Below, piece by piece: positions 25,239-34,854 of a DNA stretch of 64,000 nt. The position numbers and the translations under genes are program-made. The stretch's first letter is position 1; every line of letters starts with the position of its first letter. The DNA is from an uncultured Christensenellaceae bacterium (GTDB lineage Bacteria > Bacillota > Clostridia > Christensenellales > UBA3700): the NCBI GenBank assembly GCA_910587685.1, contig CAJUMY010000004.1, positions 71,361-135,360 on the forward strand. The letters run 5' to 3'. The notes under the pieces are model-generated. The model was not told where the DNA came from. It worked only from the letters and a program-made list of their open reading frames with translations, and made no database searches.

Positions 25239-25569
25239 TTTCATAAATTGCGGTTTGTACATATCTGGAAAAGAGAACGACAGAATTTTTTACTATGCCT
25301 TATATAAGCTATAAATATGGAAGCGCCGCGTAAAAACGGCGTCATATCGTAGACAAAGGAAAGAAGAAATATTATAATATCTATTAATACGTTAGTATAT
25401 AGAAGACGCTTCATACGGCAGTTAAAGTAAACGCTGTAACGCAAAACGCCGAGATTTCCCCGAGCGTTCCTTAATACGGATATTAAAAGTGATTGCGGAC
25501 GGAGTTCGCATATTGACAAAACGATATAAAGCGGCGTCAAGCCGCCGAGAACATAAAGGAGACATAAAA
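25239..25569. other. gap between smpB and metY
   Basis: No gene and no recognisable tmRNA or SAM riboswitch. It contains short G-C hairpins (CGCCG/CGGCG at 25324-25341; GCGGC/GCCGC near 25530-25545) directly upstream of the metY ribosome binding site. Confidence 0.5.
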
Positions 25570-26838
25570 ATGAAAGACGAAACCAAATGCTTAAGAGCAG
25601 GCTATACGCCGAAGAACGGCGAGCCTAAGGTTATGCCGATAGTACAGAGCACGACGTTCAGATTCGACACCGTCGAGGACGTCGCGGCAGTATTCGACGA
25701 TCCCACGCTCGCGTACATCTATTCGCGTTTTGCCAACCCGACGGTAGACGCCGTTGAGAAGAAGATCGCCGCGCTTGAAGGCGGCGTTGCCGCGATGTGC
25801 ACGTCCTCGGGACAGGCAGCTTCGATGATGTCGATACTCACTATCTGTAAAGCAGGCGATAGTTTCGTCGCTACGTCGAAGATATACGGCGGTACGATCA
25901 ATCTCTTTGCGGTAACTCTCAAGAGATTCGGTATCGAGTGTATATTCGTCGATCCCGATATAGATGAAAAGGAAGCAGTCAAATACTTTAAGCCCAATAC
26001 GAGAGCAGTCTTCGGAGAGACCCTCGCCAATCCCGCTCTTGCGGTTCTCGATATAGAGAAGTGGGCGAGAATAGCTCACTCGCAGGGGCTTCCGCTCATA
26101 GTCGATAACACTTTCCCGACGCCTATCTTATGCAAGCCTTTTGAGTTCGGCGCGGATATAGTCGTTCATTCCACTACGAAGTACATGGACGGTCACGCGG
26201 TTCAGGGCGGCGGCGTAATAGTCGATTCGGGCAATTTCGACTGGACGAACGGCAAATTCCCCGAGTTCACGGAAGCCGACGAGTCGTACCACGGAATAGT
26301 GTATACGAGAGATTACGGAAAGCTCGCGTATATTCTCAAGGCAAGGATGCAGCTCATGAGAGACTTCGGTTGCTATCCTTCGGCGCACTCCGCGTTTCTT
26401 CTCAATATGGGACTCGAGACGCTTGCCGTGAGAATGGAGAGATATTGCGATAACGCGCTCAAAGTCGCGAAATTCTTCGAGTCTCACGAGATGGTCGAGA
26501 GCGTTTCATATCCTGCGCTTAAGGGCGACAGATATCACGAGCTTGCGAAGAAATACCTTGCGAAAGGTTCGAGCGGCGTTATAAGCATAGATATCAAGGG
26601 CGGAAGAGCCAACGCGAGCAAGTTCATCAATTCGCTCAAGATGGCGAATAACGAAGTGCACGTTGCCGATATATGTACCTGCGTGCTCCATCCTGCCAGC
26701 GAAACTCACAGACAGCTTACCGACGAACAGCTCGTCGCGGCAGGTATAAATCCTGCGACTGTCAGAGTAAGTATCGGACTTGAGAATATCGACGATATTT
26801 TAGACGATTTCAAAAATGCGCTCGATTCGATAAAGTAA
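25570..26838 (+). CDS. metY: O-acetylhomoserine aminocarboxypropyltransferase (sulfhydrylase)
   Basis: The 422-residue protein is a Cys/Met-metabolism PLP enzyme. Visible marks are IYSRFANPTVDAVEKK, SSGQAA (about 80-85), the TLANPALAVLDIE and VDNTFPTPILCKPFEFGADIV segments, and the PLP lysine in HSTTKYMDGH. The insertion FPEFTEADESYHG after the lysine region is typical of MetY rather than of cystathionine gamma-synthase or methionine gamma-lyase. It would make homocysteine from O-acetylhomoserine and sulfide. The next biosynthetic gene encodes the acetyltransferase that supplies this substrate. AAAGGAG before 25570 sets the start. Confidence 0.92.
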   Translation: MKDETKCLRAGYTPKNGEPKVMPIVQSTTFRFDTVEDVAAVFDDPTLAYIYSRFANPTVDAVEKKIAALEGGVAAMCTSSGQAASMMSILTICKAGDSFVATSKIYGGTINLFAVTLKRFGIECIFVDPDIDEKEAVKYFKPNTRAVFGETLANPALAVLDIEKWARIAHSQGLPLIVDNTFPTPILCKPFEFGADIVVHSTTKYMDGHAVQGGGVIVDSGNFDWTNGKFPEFTEADESYHGIVYTRDYGKLAYILKARMQLMRDFGCYPSAHSAFLLNMGLETLAVRMERYCDNALKVAKFFESHEMVESVSYPALKGDRYHELAKKYLAKGSSGVISIDIKGGRANASKFINSLKMANNEVHVADICTCVLHPASETHRQLTDEQLVAAGINPATVRVSIGLENIDDILDDFKNALDSIK

Positions 26839-27003
26839 GGAACTATATTTTCCGACGATAGATAGAGTTTGCTAAAGACAATATGAGAGTCAGCCGCTCG
26901 CTTCGGTTGGGCGGCAGAGAGAGGAGCTTAGCGTGTTCGCCGTTCGTAGATACGGCGGATGCGGAGCGCGCTCCTAATAAGAACATAAGAAGGAGGGACG
27001 CAT

Positions 27004-27906
27004 ATGCCGATAATAATTCCTAAGGATCTGCCGGCTTTTTCCGTTCTCACGAACGAAAATATCTTCGTTATGACGGAGTCGAGAGCTATGTCGCAGGATA
27101 TAAGACCGATAGAGATAGCTATCGTGAATCTCATGCCTACGAAAATAGAGACGGAGACGCAGCTCATGCGCCTTTTGGGAAATACGCTCCTTCAAGTCAA
27201 CGTAACGCTCGTCGCTACCGAGAGCTACAAGAGCAAGAATACGTCGGAAGAGCATCTCAAGAGATTTTATAAGACTTTTGAGGAGATCAAGGACAAGCAT
27301 TTCGACGGAATGATAATAACGGGCGCGCCGGTCGAGACTATGGAGTACGACGAGGTCAAGTATTGGGACGAGCTCAAGAGGATAATGGATTTTGCCGATT
27401 CCAACGTAACTTCCACGATCAATATCTGTTGGGGAGCGCAGGCGGCTCTGCACTATTATTACGGAATAGAAAAGGTTCCTTTTGCGAAAAAACTTTTCGG
27501 CGTATTTCCGTATACGGCGGAGAACGAGTACGAACTTTTGCTTAAGGGAATGGACGACGTATTCTATATTCCGATGTCGAGACATACTACAGTCGACGAG
27601 GATGCGGTGAGAGATAACGCCGAGCTCGAGGTCCTTGCGTCGAATAAAGAGCAGGGGATAGCGATAATAAAGAGCAGAGACAACAGACGGTTTTTCTTCC
27701 TCGGACACTCCGAATACGACAGAGATACTTTGAAGACGGAGTATTTAAGAGACGTGGACAAAGGTCTCGATATAGATATGCCTGCCAATTATTTCAAAGA
27801 CGGCAACGTCGATAACGTCGAGGTCAAATGGAAGAGTACTGCTAATCTTCTCTTTTATAATTGGCTCAACTACTATGTATATCAGGTGACGCCGTATGAG
27901 TTTTAA
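27004..27906 (+). CDS. metAA: homoserine O-acetyltransferase (MetA family, acetyl-specific)
   Basis: The 300-residue protein has the glutamine amidotransferase-like MetA fold: LMPTKIETETQLMRLLGNT, ITGAPVETMEY, the nucleophile Cys142 in INICWGAQA, and the His-Glu pair in GHSEYDRDTL. Residue 111, which decides acyl specificity in this family, is Glu (APVETMEY) rather than Gly, predicting acetyl-CoA instead of succinyl-CoA use. That agrees with the metY gene upstream. GGAGG at 26991-26995 precedes the ATG. The 165-base gap between metY and metAA holds a hairpin (GCCGCTC/GGGCGGC). Confidence 0.94.
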   Translation: MPIIIPKDLPAFSVLTNENIFVMTESRAMSQDIRPIEIAIVNLMPTKIETETQLMRLLGNTLLQVNVTLVATESYKSKNTSEEHLKRFYKTFEEIKDKHFDGMIITGAPVETMEYDEVKYWDELKRIMDFADSNVTSTINICWGAQAALHYYYGIEKVPFAKKLFGVFPYTAENEYELLLKGMDDVFYIPMSRHTTVDEDAVRDNAELEVLASNKEQGIAIIKSRDNRRFFFLGHSEYDRDTLKTEYLRDVDKGLDIDMPANYFKDGNVDNVEVKWKSTANLLFYNWLNYYVYQVTPYEF

Positions 27907-28374
27907 CGCCTTTGGGCGTTTAACGGACGGGATTTTTAAGCCGTCGCTAAAATCTTAATGACAGTTTCTATATTATATTGATAATATAGATATAAAATAT
28001 CGAATGAAAGGATCGCCGGATTGATTCGGCGGTCCTTTCGTATACCGTTTTTTGATTTCATAACGCGTTTTTGAATTTTTCGTATTTAATTTTTTTACAT
28101 CGCCTCCGTCTCGCAGCGATGTAAAAGACGTTCAACCTCCGTAAAAATATTGGCGAAAGCGACGTTTTATAAGAGATATAACGCCGCTCGAAGAACGCCG
28201 CGATCTATTCGTCCGTAAATGATGCCGCGCGGCGGCTTTTTTCATGACTGGTTTTTACCCGTGATTTGCTCTTTATTGTTTTGGATAATTGCAGTTTTAT
28301 TCCTCATACTAACGATATAAGAAAAATACAGGATCGATGATAAAAAAGTTTTAGATGATTTTATCGAAAAATTT
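27907..28374. other. intergenic region after metAA
   Basis: No ORF with a ribosome binding site. It contains an AT-rich perfect palindrome CTATATTAT/ATAATATAG (27968-27989), the terminator at 28005-28053 and a GC-richer stretch of no clear identity to 28250. Confidence 0.5.
28005..28053 (+). terminator. terminator of the methionine genes
   Basis: GAAAGGATCGCCG (about 28006-28018) pairs with CGGCGGTCCTTTC (28027-28039); a T run follows at 28048-28053. Confidence 0.7.
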
Positions 28375-28403
28375 TTGAAATTAACAGAATTTCAGTTTAA
28401 TTT
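28375..28403 (+). promoter_or_regulatory. probable promoter of the large lipoprotein gene
   Basis: TTGAAA (28375-28380), 17 bases, TAATTT (28398-28403), about 55 bases before the start codon. The -10 is imperfect. Confidence 0.5.
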
Positions 28404-28442
28404 CAGCATGCGTTTTTATATTGATATTATCAGAAATTCTGT
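28384..28442. repeat. inverted repeat around the promoter of the large lipoprotein gene
   Basis: ACAGAATTTC (28384-28393) and GAAATTCTGT (28433-28442) are perfect inverted copies. One arm lies in the promoter spacer, the other just before the ribosome binding site. It could be an operator pair or an mRNA stem. Confidence 0.55.
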
Positions 28443-28456
28443 AAAGGAGGATTTTT

Positions 28457-31400
28457 ATGAAAAACAAGAAATTGGTCAGACTACTCGCAGTTGTCTTAGT
28501 GCTTGTAATGGCTATCAGCCTTTTTGCAGCATGTAAGCCTAAGCCCGCAGGAGACAAATTCATTGATTTTATCAATGCGTTTGAAGGTGCTTACGATCTC
28601 AACGGAGCAACGTCAATCAAACTTGATATCGACGCAGACCTGAAACTTGAGAAGGAGAAGAAGAACTTCAATCTCATAGCAAAGGGAACTATCGATTTCA
28701 CGACGATGAATAAGGACAATAACGAGTTCGTATTCAAGCTTCAAGATTCCAGCGCATCTGCGGTAAAAGATATTCTCAATATCTATTATCAGGATAACAA
28801 AATGTATCTCAAGTCGGAGGATAACGTGTTCGCTATAAGGAACGCAAGTATGCTTGCTCTTATGGGACTCATCACTGGAAAGACTCCGTCCGCGGCTGCA
28901 AGCGGTCAGGCTCTCGACGAGTCGACGAGCGACATCGTTAAGATGATAGGAGATATGCTTTTCGATACTAAGGATATCAAGTCGAAGAAGAAGAATAAGG
29001 TTTGGACTCTTAATATCGATACGGTAAAGGTATGGAACAACCTCATGAACGGCGATTTCGGCGTTCTTATAAAGGGCGTTCTCGACAGCCTTAATCTCAA
29101 CATTGCAGGCGAAGTGATCAACACCGAGAATCTTACTAAGCTCATCAACGAAAATCCGATGACTATTAAGATAGATATAGATCTCAGAACCAAGAACGCT
29201 CCGACGATATTCATCGAAGCTAACAACGAAAAGCTTGGCAAAATCAACGTAAATCTCAACAAGATGGTAGTTGATAAGGGAAGCATCGCTCTCGATGCAA
29301 GCGACAAGCTCGATAAGGCTAATATAGACAAGGCTAAGGTCATCAATCTTGCTAACGTAGACCTTAACGGTACGTTCGGTCTTTACAAGGACGTAGTAGC
29401 AGAAGACGGTACGACCGTTACCGGCATAAAGAAGTATATGACCTATAACTGGTCTATCGAGGCTAACATCGATCCGTTCGCTATCATCAAAGCGGGTCAG
29501 GAATATCAGAGAGATCCCAACAAGAACGCTTATAAGTTCTGGGAATCCGAACAGCTCAAGGGAAGCAAACTCTATATTCAGGTATACCACAAACACAGTG
29601 AAAGCGAGTGCGGAGACTTCTGCGTATCGAAACGCGATAAGGATATCACCAACATAATAGACATAGCTTTCGATCCCGCGAACTTCGGCAACGGTAACAT
29701 TTACGTTAATATCAATACGGATGCGGTTATCAGCGACAGTGCTCTTAACTCTATCCTCAATATGTTCAACATCACTACGCTTGCGGCAGGATTCATAAAG
29801 AGCGCTCTCAGCGAGAACGAGCTCCTCGTTATTGATCCGAGCGTTATAGCAGAGCCGTATTCGACGAATTACGATTCCGCGCTCAATCTTCCTGCGGTAC
29901 CGGGAGCAGATACTCCTGCGGCTCAGGCTGATATCAATATCGATTCTATCCTCGCGATAGTTACCGAAGTTATTCCGTTCCTTACCGACGGACTCAAGAT
30001 GAACGAGAATGCTAACGCTCTTATCGACGTTAACGCTTCTATGAGCGATCTCTATAATATGCTTGAGGCTGTAGGTCTCGGCGACGTAGTAGCGAACGCG
30101 GGTATTTCTTTCGATCAGGTCAAGGATATAGTCGATCTGCTCCTTTCGGCAGGCGGCGATAAACTTTCCGAGATCAATATCACTATTGACAAACTCCAGT
30201 TCGGCAATACCGAGCTTGACAATCTCAACGCTTACGACAAGATGTTCAAAGATCCGGTGACCGGCGAGGACAGAGTTTGGGCAAGCAATAAGAAGCCGCT
30301 CGATCCGTTCAGACTCGACGAGATAAAGTGGAACGATAATATTACCGATGCGTATGCTCCCGGAGATAACTTCTCGATATACGAGATGCCGAGGATCATC
30401 GGTAAGAAGATCGGCTATCAGTACTATACCGTCGGCGAAGACGAGCTCGTTAAAGAGAGCAAGAGCGTAGCTCAGATAGTTGGTTGGAAGGGACTCGACG
30501 AAGACCTCTTCGGCGTAGAGCAGAATATTACTCTCGTAGTTACTCCTATCGACGGATCGGGACTTCTCGGTAACGTTATAGACCTTCTCACGATGTCGCT
30601 CGTAACGAGTATGGCAGGTATGGAAGTTAAACTTCCGCTTCCTTGTTACGAAGTACCGTTCAAGATAACTCTTACGAACGTTAAGGATATCAATATAGTC
30701 GCGAACGCTGTACCTGAAGACGTATATTATATCCAGACTAATTCTACCGAAGTAACCAATATTACAAAAGCTGAAGCGACTATCACTTACTCAAACAACG
30801 AGACTAAGACGATAGATATCGAAGCCGATACTAACCTCTATAAAGAGGGCGCTAAGTACTATATGACCAGCGTAGGCGACTACTACGTAGAGTTCTCGCT
30901 CGGCGGAAGATCGCTCAAGTACGACTTTGTTATGGCTACTCCCGATGAGATCGAAATGCACAATTTCGGTACTAAGGAGAATCCGATAAAAGTCGGTCTC
31001 GGTCAGAAAACAAGCGTATATACGAAGGTCATATACAACGGAAAGACTGACAATATGACGCTTCCTTCGTTCAACGGCGGTAAGCTCACGGTAACCTACT
31101 ATGAGAGGAACGCAGCCGGCGAAATCGTTAAGGACGGCGAGACTCCGAAGATTGCTAAACAGTATGACGTATATACCGAAAGCTACTTCTTCGACAGCGC
31201 TATTGCTAAAGTAGTAGGCGACGACGAGGACGGCAACAAGGTATTCAACAAGAAAGGCAAGGCTAACTATACCGCTACTTGGAGAGGAATCAAACTCGAC
31301 AGAGCTTATATCGAAGTAGTAGACGGTTACGAAATGCCTTACGTACACGCAGAGATAGACCGTAACGGCGTAATAACTTTGACGTCGACGGCGAAGAAGG

Positions 31401-32395
31401 ACTACACCGTAGATTATACTCTCAGTTTGGTCAATTCGGCGCTCGAGAGCGTTGCTACCGATAAGTATACGCTCGCTATAGCAGGCGGCAATGCTATCGA
31501 GAACAACAAGCTCAGCATCAGCGTCAAAGCAGGCGATTGGGTCGAGAACGGCGATACGTTCAAGTATACCATCGAAGATAAGGTCGCTATACAGTCTATA
31601 AGCGGATTCGTTCCGTCCGGAACCTACTATATCGTAATGACTCCTACAGTTAAAGACGGTATTGCTCAGACTAATATGTCGGCGCTCAACAAGACTCATA
31701 GCGGTCACGGTAATATCAACAGAGTAACGTTCCCGTCTTCGAAGAAATTTACTAAAGATACTACGTTCGACGGACTCTTTACGATGAATTACTATACGAG
31801 CGACACTGAGTCGATCTTACTCCAGTTCAAGTTTATGGACGGTAAGTATTACTTCGTAAACGACGATAAATCTATCAAGATAGAGGCAAAGTTAAACGTA
31901 TATGATTATTATGACGCGACCTCGAAGATAGAGCTCGAGGCTAACGGTACTCTTAAGGACGACTTCTACAAGAGCTTCTCTGCGAAGAATACGAGTTGCG
32001 ACATCAATTTCGACGTAACCGCAACGGTAGGCGGAGTAGAGTGCAAGTATACTAAGCATTACGTGAGCGCTTACTTTACCGGTAGAATGAACGGAACTTC
32101 CAAGTACGGTCAGTCTATCTCGGCTACTCTCGCAGGTCCCGGCGTATACGTTGTCAACAACGGAACGGTAACCGAGTATAAGCTCTCTTACGACGCTGCT
32201 AAAGGCAAGTTCGTATTCAAATCCGGAACTACTTCTTATGATGCGGATATTGAAGTTCTTACCGAGGGCGTAAGCGTTGCAAACGGCAAGTTCGTAGGCG
32301 CTAAAGTCGGTAGCACTGTAGAAGCTGAATGGAGCGTTACTATTGGCGACGAGAAGTTTACTAAGAGCTATAAGTATTCGAGCCTTAAGGCGTAA
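28457..32395 (+). CDS. very large (1312-residue) secreted lipoprotein of unknown function
   Basis: The signal peptide (MKNKKLVRLL, hydrophobic core, then LFAAC) gives a lipid-anchored protein at Cys26. Residues about 30-600 alternate amphipathic strands and helices (for example DLRTKNAPTIFIEANNEKLGKINVNL) and contain a His-Cys bearing patch HKHSESECGDFC near 380. The part after about 650 is beta-rich with short repeats resembling bacterial Ig-like modules (VEVVDGYEMPYVHAEIDRNGVITL). No catalytic motif is seen. Strong codon bias toward the local preferred codons and an AAAGGAGG ribosome binding site suggest high expression. It has its own promoter and terminator. Probably a surface scaffold or binding protein; this is inference. 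Confidence 0.85.
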   Translation: MKNKKLVRLLAVVLVLVMAISLFAACKPKPAGDKFIDFINAFEGAYDLNGATSIKLDIDADLKLEKEKKNFNLIAKGTIDFTTMNKDNNEFVFKLQDSSASAVKDILNIYYQDNKMYLKSEDNVFAIRNASMLALMGLITGKTPSAAASGQALDESTSDIVKMIGDMLFDTKDIKSKKKNKVWTLNIDTVKVWNNLMNGDFGVLIKGVLDSLNLNIAGEVINTENLTKLINENPMTIKIDIDLRTKNAPTIFIEANNEKLGKINVNLNKMVVDKGSIALDASDKLDKANIDKAKVINLANVDLNGTFGLYKDVVAEDGTTVTGIKKYMTYNWSIEANIDPFAIIKAGQEYQRDPNKNAYKFWESEQLKGSKLYIQVYHKHSESECGDFCVSKRDKDITNIIDIAFDPANFGNGNIYVNINTDAVISDSALNSILNMFNITTLAAGFIKSALSENELLVIDPSVIAEPYSTNYDSALNLPAVPGADTPAAQADINIDSILAIVTEVIPFLTDGLKMNENANALIDVNASMSDLYNMLEAVGLGDVVANAGISFDQVKDIVDLLLSAGGDKLSEINITIDKLQFGNTELDNLNAYDKMFKDPVTGEDRVWASNKKPLDPFRLDEIKWNDNITDAYAPGDNFSIYEMPRIIGKKIGYQYYTVGEDELVKESKSVAQIVGWKGLDEDLFGVEQNITLVVTPIDGSGLLGNVIDLLTMSLVTSMAGMEVKLPLPCYEVPFKITLTNVKDINIVANAVPEDVYYIQTNSTEVTNITKAEATITYSNNETKTIDIEADTNLYKEGAKYYMTSVGDYYVEFSLGGRSLKYDFVMATPDEIEMHNFGTKENPIKVGLGQKTSVYTKVIYNGKTDNMTLPSFNGGKLTVTYYERNAAGEIVKDGETPKIAKQYDVYTESYFFDSAIAKVVGDDEDGNKVFNKKGKANYTATWRGIKLDRAYIEVVDGYEMPYVHAEIDRNGVITLTSTAKKDYTVDYTLSLVNSALESVATDKYTLAIAGGNAIENNKLSISVKAGDWVENGDTFKYTIEDKVAIQSISGFVPSGTYYIVMTPTVKDGIAQTNMSALNKTHSGHGNINRVTFPSSKKFTKDTTFDGLFTMNYYTSDTESILLQFKFMDGKYYFVNDDKSIKIEAKLNVYDYYDATSKIELEANGTLKDDFYKSFSAKNTSCDINFDVTATVGGVECKYTKHYVSAYFTGRMNGTSKYGQSISATLAGPGVYVVNNGTVTEYKLSYDAAKGKFVFKSGTTSYDADIEVLTEGVSVANGKFVGAKVGSTVEAEWSVTIGDEKFTKSYKYSSLKA

Positions 32396-32440
32396 TAGTA
32401 AAATCATAAATTACTAAAATCAATATGTTTCGAAACAAAG

Positions 32441-32473
32441 CGCGTCGATAAATTCGGCGCGGTTCTTTTTATT
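32441..32473 (+). terminator. terminator of the large lipoprotein gene
   Basis: CGCG-t-CGA (32441-32448) pairs with TCG-g-CGCG (32454-32461), followed by TTCTTTTTATT. Confidence 0.75.
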
Positions 32474-32633
32474 AGAGCAATGCGTAAGCGAGGTTTTGAA
32501 AAGCCCTATAGAAAACCAAGACGCGATGAGATATTCGGGTCGAGGCAAGAGAATGACAACAAAACTGCGATCGTTTGATTTAGTTTAAGACGCCGATTGC
32601 GGCGGTATAATAATAAAGTAATAGAATAAGGAT

Positions 32634-32665
32634 GTAAAAAGGCGTATTCCTTGCGGATACGCCTT
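32634..32665 (-). terminator. terminator for the minus-strand genes
   Basis: The inverted repeat GGCGTATTCC-TTGC-GGATACGCC (32641-32663) is followed on the minus strand by TTTTT. Confidence 0.75.
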
Positions 32666-32710
32666 AGTTTATATCGTATTTACATATACGGTAGTTTTAA
32701 TATATACGAT

Positions 32711-33148
32711 TTATGATTTCGTAAGGATCAGAGTTATTTTCGAGCTGTTGCTTTCGACGGTCATAGTTATTTCGTTACCCGATATATCGCCGCTGTCCGT
32801 CGTCTTGACGAATCCGAGGAAGCGGGAGCTTTCAAAATATACTTTTCCGTTTTCGACGTACCATACGCCTTTTTGCTCAGTCTTTTTCTTTTTGAATTTG
32901 TTCGCTATAACGTAATACCCGTCGCTTTTGAGTTCGATATAGTTGTATTCGTAACTGTCGGCGGTGATTCCGTTCACCCCTGTTATTTCGCTGAGGTCAT
33001 ATCGTCCGAAATATTCTTTGGGAAGATTTTCATGCGGTTTCGGCTTGTTGAATACTCCAAGGAGAATGACTCCTATTATTACAAGTACGAGCAAAACAGC
33101 GGCGATTATCTTTATCGCAAGGTTGCTCTTTTCTTCGATTTCTACCAT
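32711..33148 (-). CDS. membrane-anchored protein with lipocalin-like ectodomain, unknown
   Basis: The 145-residue protein has one membrane helix (about 10-33) after a short acidic-basic N-terminus, with the remainder outside. The ectodomain reads as a small beta barrel: YFGRYDLSEI, YNYIELKSDGYYVIANKFKKKKTEQKGVWYVENGKVYF, then ITMTVESNSSKITLILTKS. This pattern (growth of strands around a GxW-like KGVWYVENGKVYF) recalls short lipocalin-like or DUF-type domains in Clostridia. It lies 12 bases after the fumarase beta subunit gene on the same strand, with GGAG before its ATG, so it may be co-transcribed. Confidence 0.7.
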   Translation of the reverse strand: MVEIEEKSNLAIKIIAAVLLVLVIIGVILLGVFNKPKPHENLPKEYFGRYDLSEITGVNGITADSYEYNYIELKSDGYYVIANKFKKKKTEQKGVWYVENGKVYFESSRFLGFVKTTDSGDISGNEITMTVESNSSKITLILTKS

Positions 33149-33160
33149 TATGGTCTCCTT

Positions 33161-33688
33161 TTAGTTTCGGTATACGGAATTTCCCTTCGAGTCGATGGCA
33201 ACGACGACGGGAAAGTCCTCGACGGTCAGCTCTCTCGTAGCTTCGGCGAGCAGGTCGTCAAAGCACACCGTTTTGACCTCTTTGACGGTGTTCTTGTACA
33301 GCGCGCCCGCGCCTCCGATCGCCGCGAAGTACACGCTCTTATTTCTGACTATAGCTTCATAGTTTTCGTCGTTTCTGTCGCCTTTGCCTATTGTCGCGAG
33401 TAGTCCCGTATCGAGAAGATACGGGGTGTATTTATCCATTCTCGTTGTCGTGGTAGGTCCGCACGAACCTATGACTTCGCCTTTTCTGTTCGGGCAAGGT
33501 CCCATATAATATATTATTCTTCCGTTATAGTCGAACGGCATCTCTCCTCTTTTGATATATTCGAAGAGTCTCTTATGTCCGGCGTCTCTCATGACGAGTA
33601 TTTTTCCCGTGATATATACTATATCGCCGGCGTTTAGCGTAGAAAGTTCGTCTTTGCCGAAAGGCATAGCGAGTTTTATAACGTTCAT
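33161..33688 (-). CDS. class I fumarate hydratase, beta subunit (C-terminal domain)
   Basis: The 175-residue protein is the swivelling C-terminal domain of iron-sulfur fumarases: LNAGDIVYITGKILVMRDAGHKRL at the N-terminus, YYMGPCPNRKGEVIGSCGPTTTTRMD in the middle and IGKGDRN with the GGAGAL segment later. It joins the alpha subunit to hydrate fumarate to L-malate (or tartrate/mesaconate relatives). The ATG at 33688 overlaps the alpha stop in ATGA, so a longer upstream start is unlikely. GAGG lies inside the alpha gene ahead of it. Two-subunit forms are common in anaerobes. Confidence 0.92.
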   Translation of the reverse strand: MNVIKLAMPFGKDELSTLNAGDIVYITGKILVMRDAGHKRLFEYIKRGEMPFDYNGRIIYYMGPCPNRKGEVIGSCGPTTTTRMDKYTPYLLDTGLLATIGKGDRNDENYEAIVRNKSVYFAAIGGAGALYKNTVKEVKTVCFDDLLAEATRELTVEDFPVVVAIDSKGNSVYRN

Positions 33689-34533
33689 ATTTCCTCGCCC
33701 TCCAGTATTATTTCTTTTGTTCTTGCGGCGTGACAGCATACGTTGACGGCTACGGGAAGCGAAGAGATATGCGTCGGATATTTTTCTATGAATACCGCAA
33801 GGCACGTCGTGTTGCCCTTGAATCCCTGCGCGCCGATGCCGAGAGCGTTGATCCTTTTAAGAAGCTCTTTTTCGAGTCCGTCTAGTTCTTCGTCGTCGTT
33901 TTCCGAGCCTATTTTTCTTAGAAGAGCGTGCTTTGAAAGTATTGCCGACTTTTCGAAAGTGCCGCCGAGACCCACGCCTATTATCACGGGAGGGCAGGGA
34001 TTCGAACCGCTTTTCCTTACTGTGTCTACGATAAGTTCGAGAGCGGTATCGAGTCCTTGCGCGGGATTGAGCATATACAGCTTTGACATATTCTCCGAGC
34101 CGAAACCTTTTAGTATGACGCCCAGCTTTACTTTATCTCCTTTAACTATCGAGGTGTGGATAACGGCGGGCGTATTATCCTTCGTGTTGATTCTAGTCAC
34201 GGGATCGAGCACCGATTTTCTTAGATAGACGTAGCCTTCTCTTACTCCTTCGTTTATCGCGTCGTCTAAAAGGTCGCCCGTCAAGACGACTTCCTGTCCT
34301 ATTTCCGCAAAGACTATACACATTCCCGTGTCCTGACATACGGGGGAAGAAGTCTTGCTTGCGAGAGCGATATTCTCGTTCATAAGTTTTAACGCGTACG
34401 ACGCGAGCGGATTGGTTTCGTTCGCTTCGGCTCTTTTCATTGCTTCGACGCACGAGCTTTCAACGTGAACGCTTATATCGAGCACCGCGTCTCTTACCGC
34501 GTCTCTTATTTTAGAAGTATCGAGTTTTTTCAT
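33685..34533 (-). CDS. class I fumarate hydratase, alpha subunit
   Basis: The 282-residue protein shows the [4Fe-4S] cysteines of class I fumarases/tartrate dehydratases in SPVCQDTGMC (about 61-70), NPCPPVIIGVGLGG (about 177-190) and NVCCHAAR near the C-terminus. The cluster is oxygen-labile, which suits an anaerobe. A cysteine-flanked CLAVFIEKYPTH precedes the last motif. The partner beta subunit overlaps at 33688. Fumarase versus L(+)-tartrate dehydratase cannot be separated by motif, but fumarase is far more frequent. Confidence 0.92.
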   Translation of the reverse strand: MKKLDTSKIRDAVRDAVLDISVHVESSCVEAMKRAEANETNPLASYALKLMNENIALASKTSSPVCQDTGMCIVFAEIGQEVVLTGDLLDDAINEGVREGYVYLRKSVLDPVTRINTKDNTPAVIHTSIVKGDKVKLGVILKGFGSENMSKLYMLNPAQGLDTALELIVDTVRKSGSNPCPPVIIGVGLGGTFEKSAILSKHALLRKIGSENDDEELDGLEKELLKRINALGIGAQGFKGNTTCLAVFIEKYPTHISSLPVAVNVCCHAARTKEIILEGEEI

Positions 34534-34854
34534 TAGCGACCTCTTTTTTTATTTTATATATCGTTACGTTTTATTTTAACATAATTTACGGGTACACTCA
34601 AGCGTATTGAGAGATAAAGGGGAGGAAGAAATTCTTGGAAGATGCGGCGAGCGTTTTGGGTGAAATTCGCGGCGTATCGGGCAATATAAATCAATATAGT
34701 TGTCTCTTTATCGAAAATATGATAAAATAATAAAATACAAAAAATCTTTTTTACGGTTTTTTGCGGCGTACGCTTTGAGTTTTGCGACTGCGTATTCGGC
34801 GAGATACGCCGATGCGGTACGAAGAGACTTCGAGCGTAAAGGAGGTTGCTCGTT
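34534..34854. other. divergent promoter region of fumarase and walJ
   Basis: Contains the walJ promoter (34700-34728) and an inverted repeat CGGCGTA/TACGCCG (about 34764-34811) in the walJ leader. No coding frame is supported. Confidence 0.5.
34700..34728 (+). promoter_or_regulatory. promoter of the walJ gene
   Basis: TTGTCT (34700-34705), 17 bases, TAAAAT (34723-34728), giving a leader of about 120 bases. Confidence 0.65.

Noticed and set aside
25239..25569. tmRNA gene expected after smpB
   Set aside because: No tRNA-like ends, no tag-peptide frame and no 3' CCA were found.
25239..27003. SAM or T-box riboswitch before metY or metAA
   Set aside because: Neither the SAM-I core (GGACTGGCC-type and ATGAAACC) nor the T-box GGTGG-ACCGCG motif is present; only simple hairpins.
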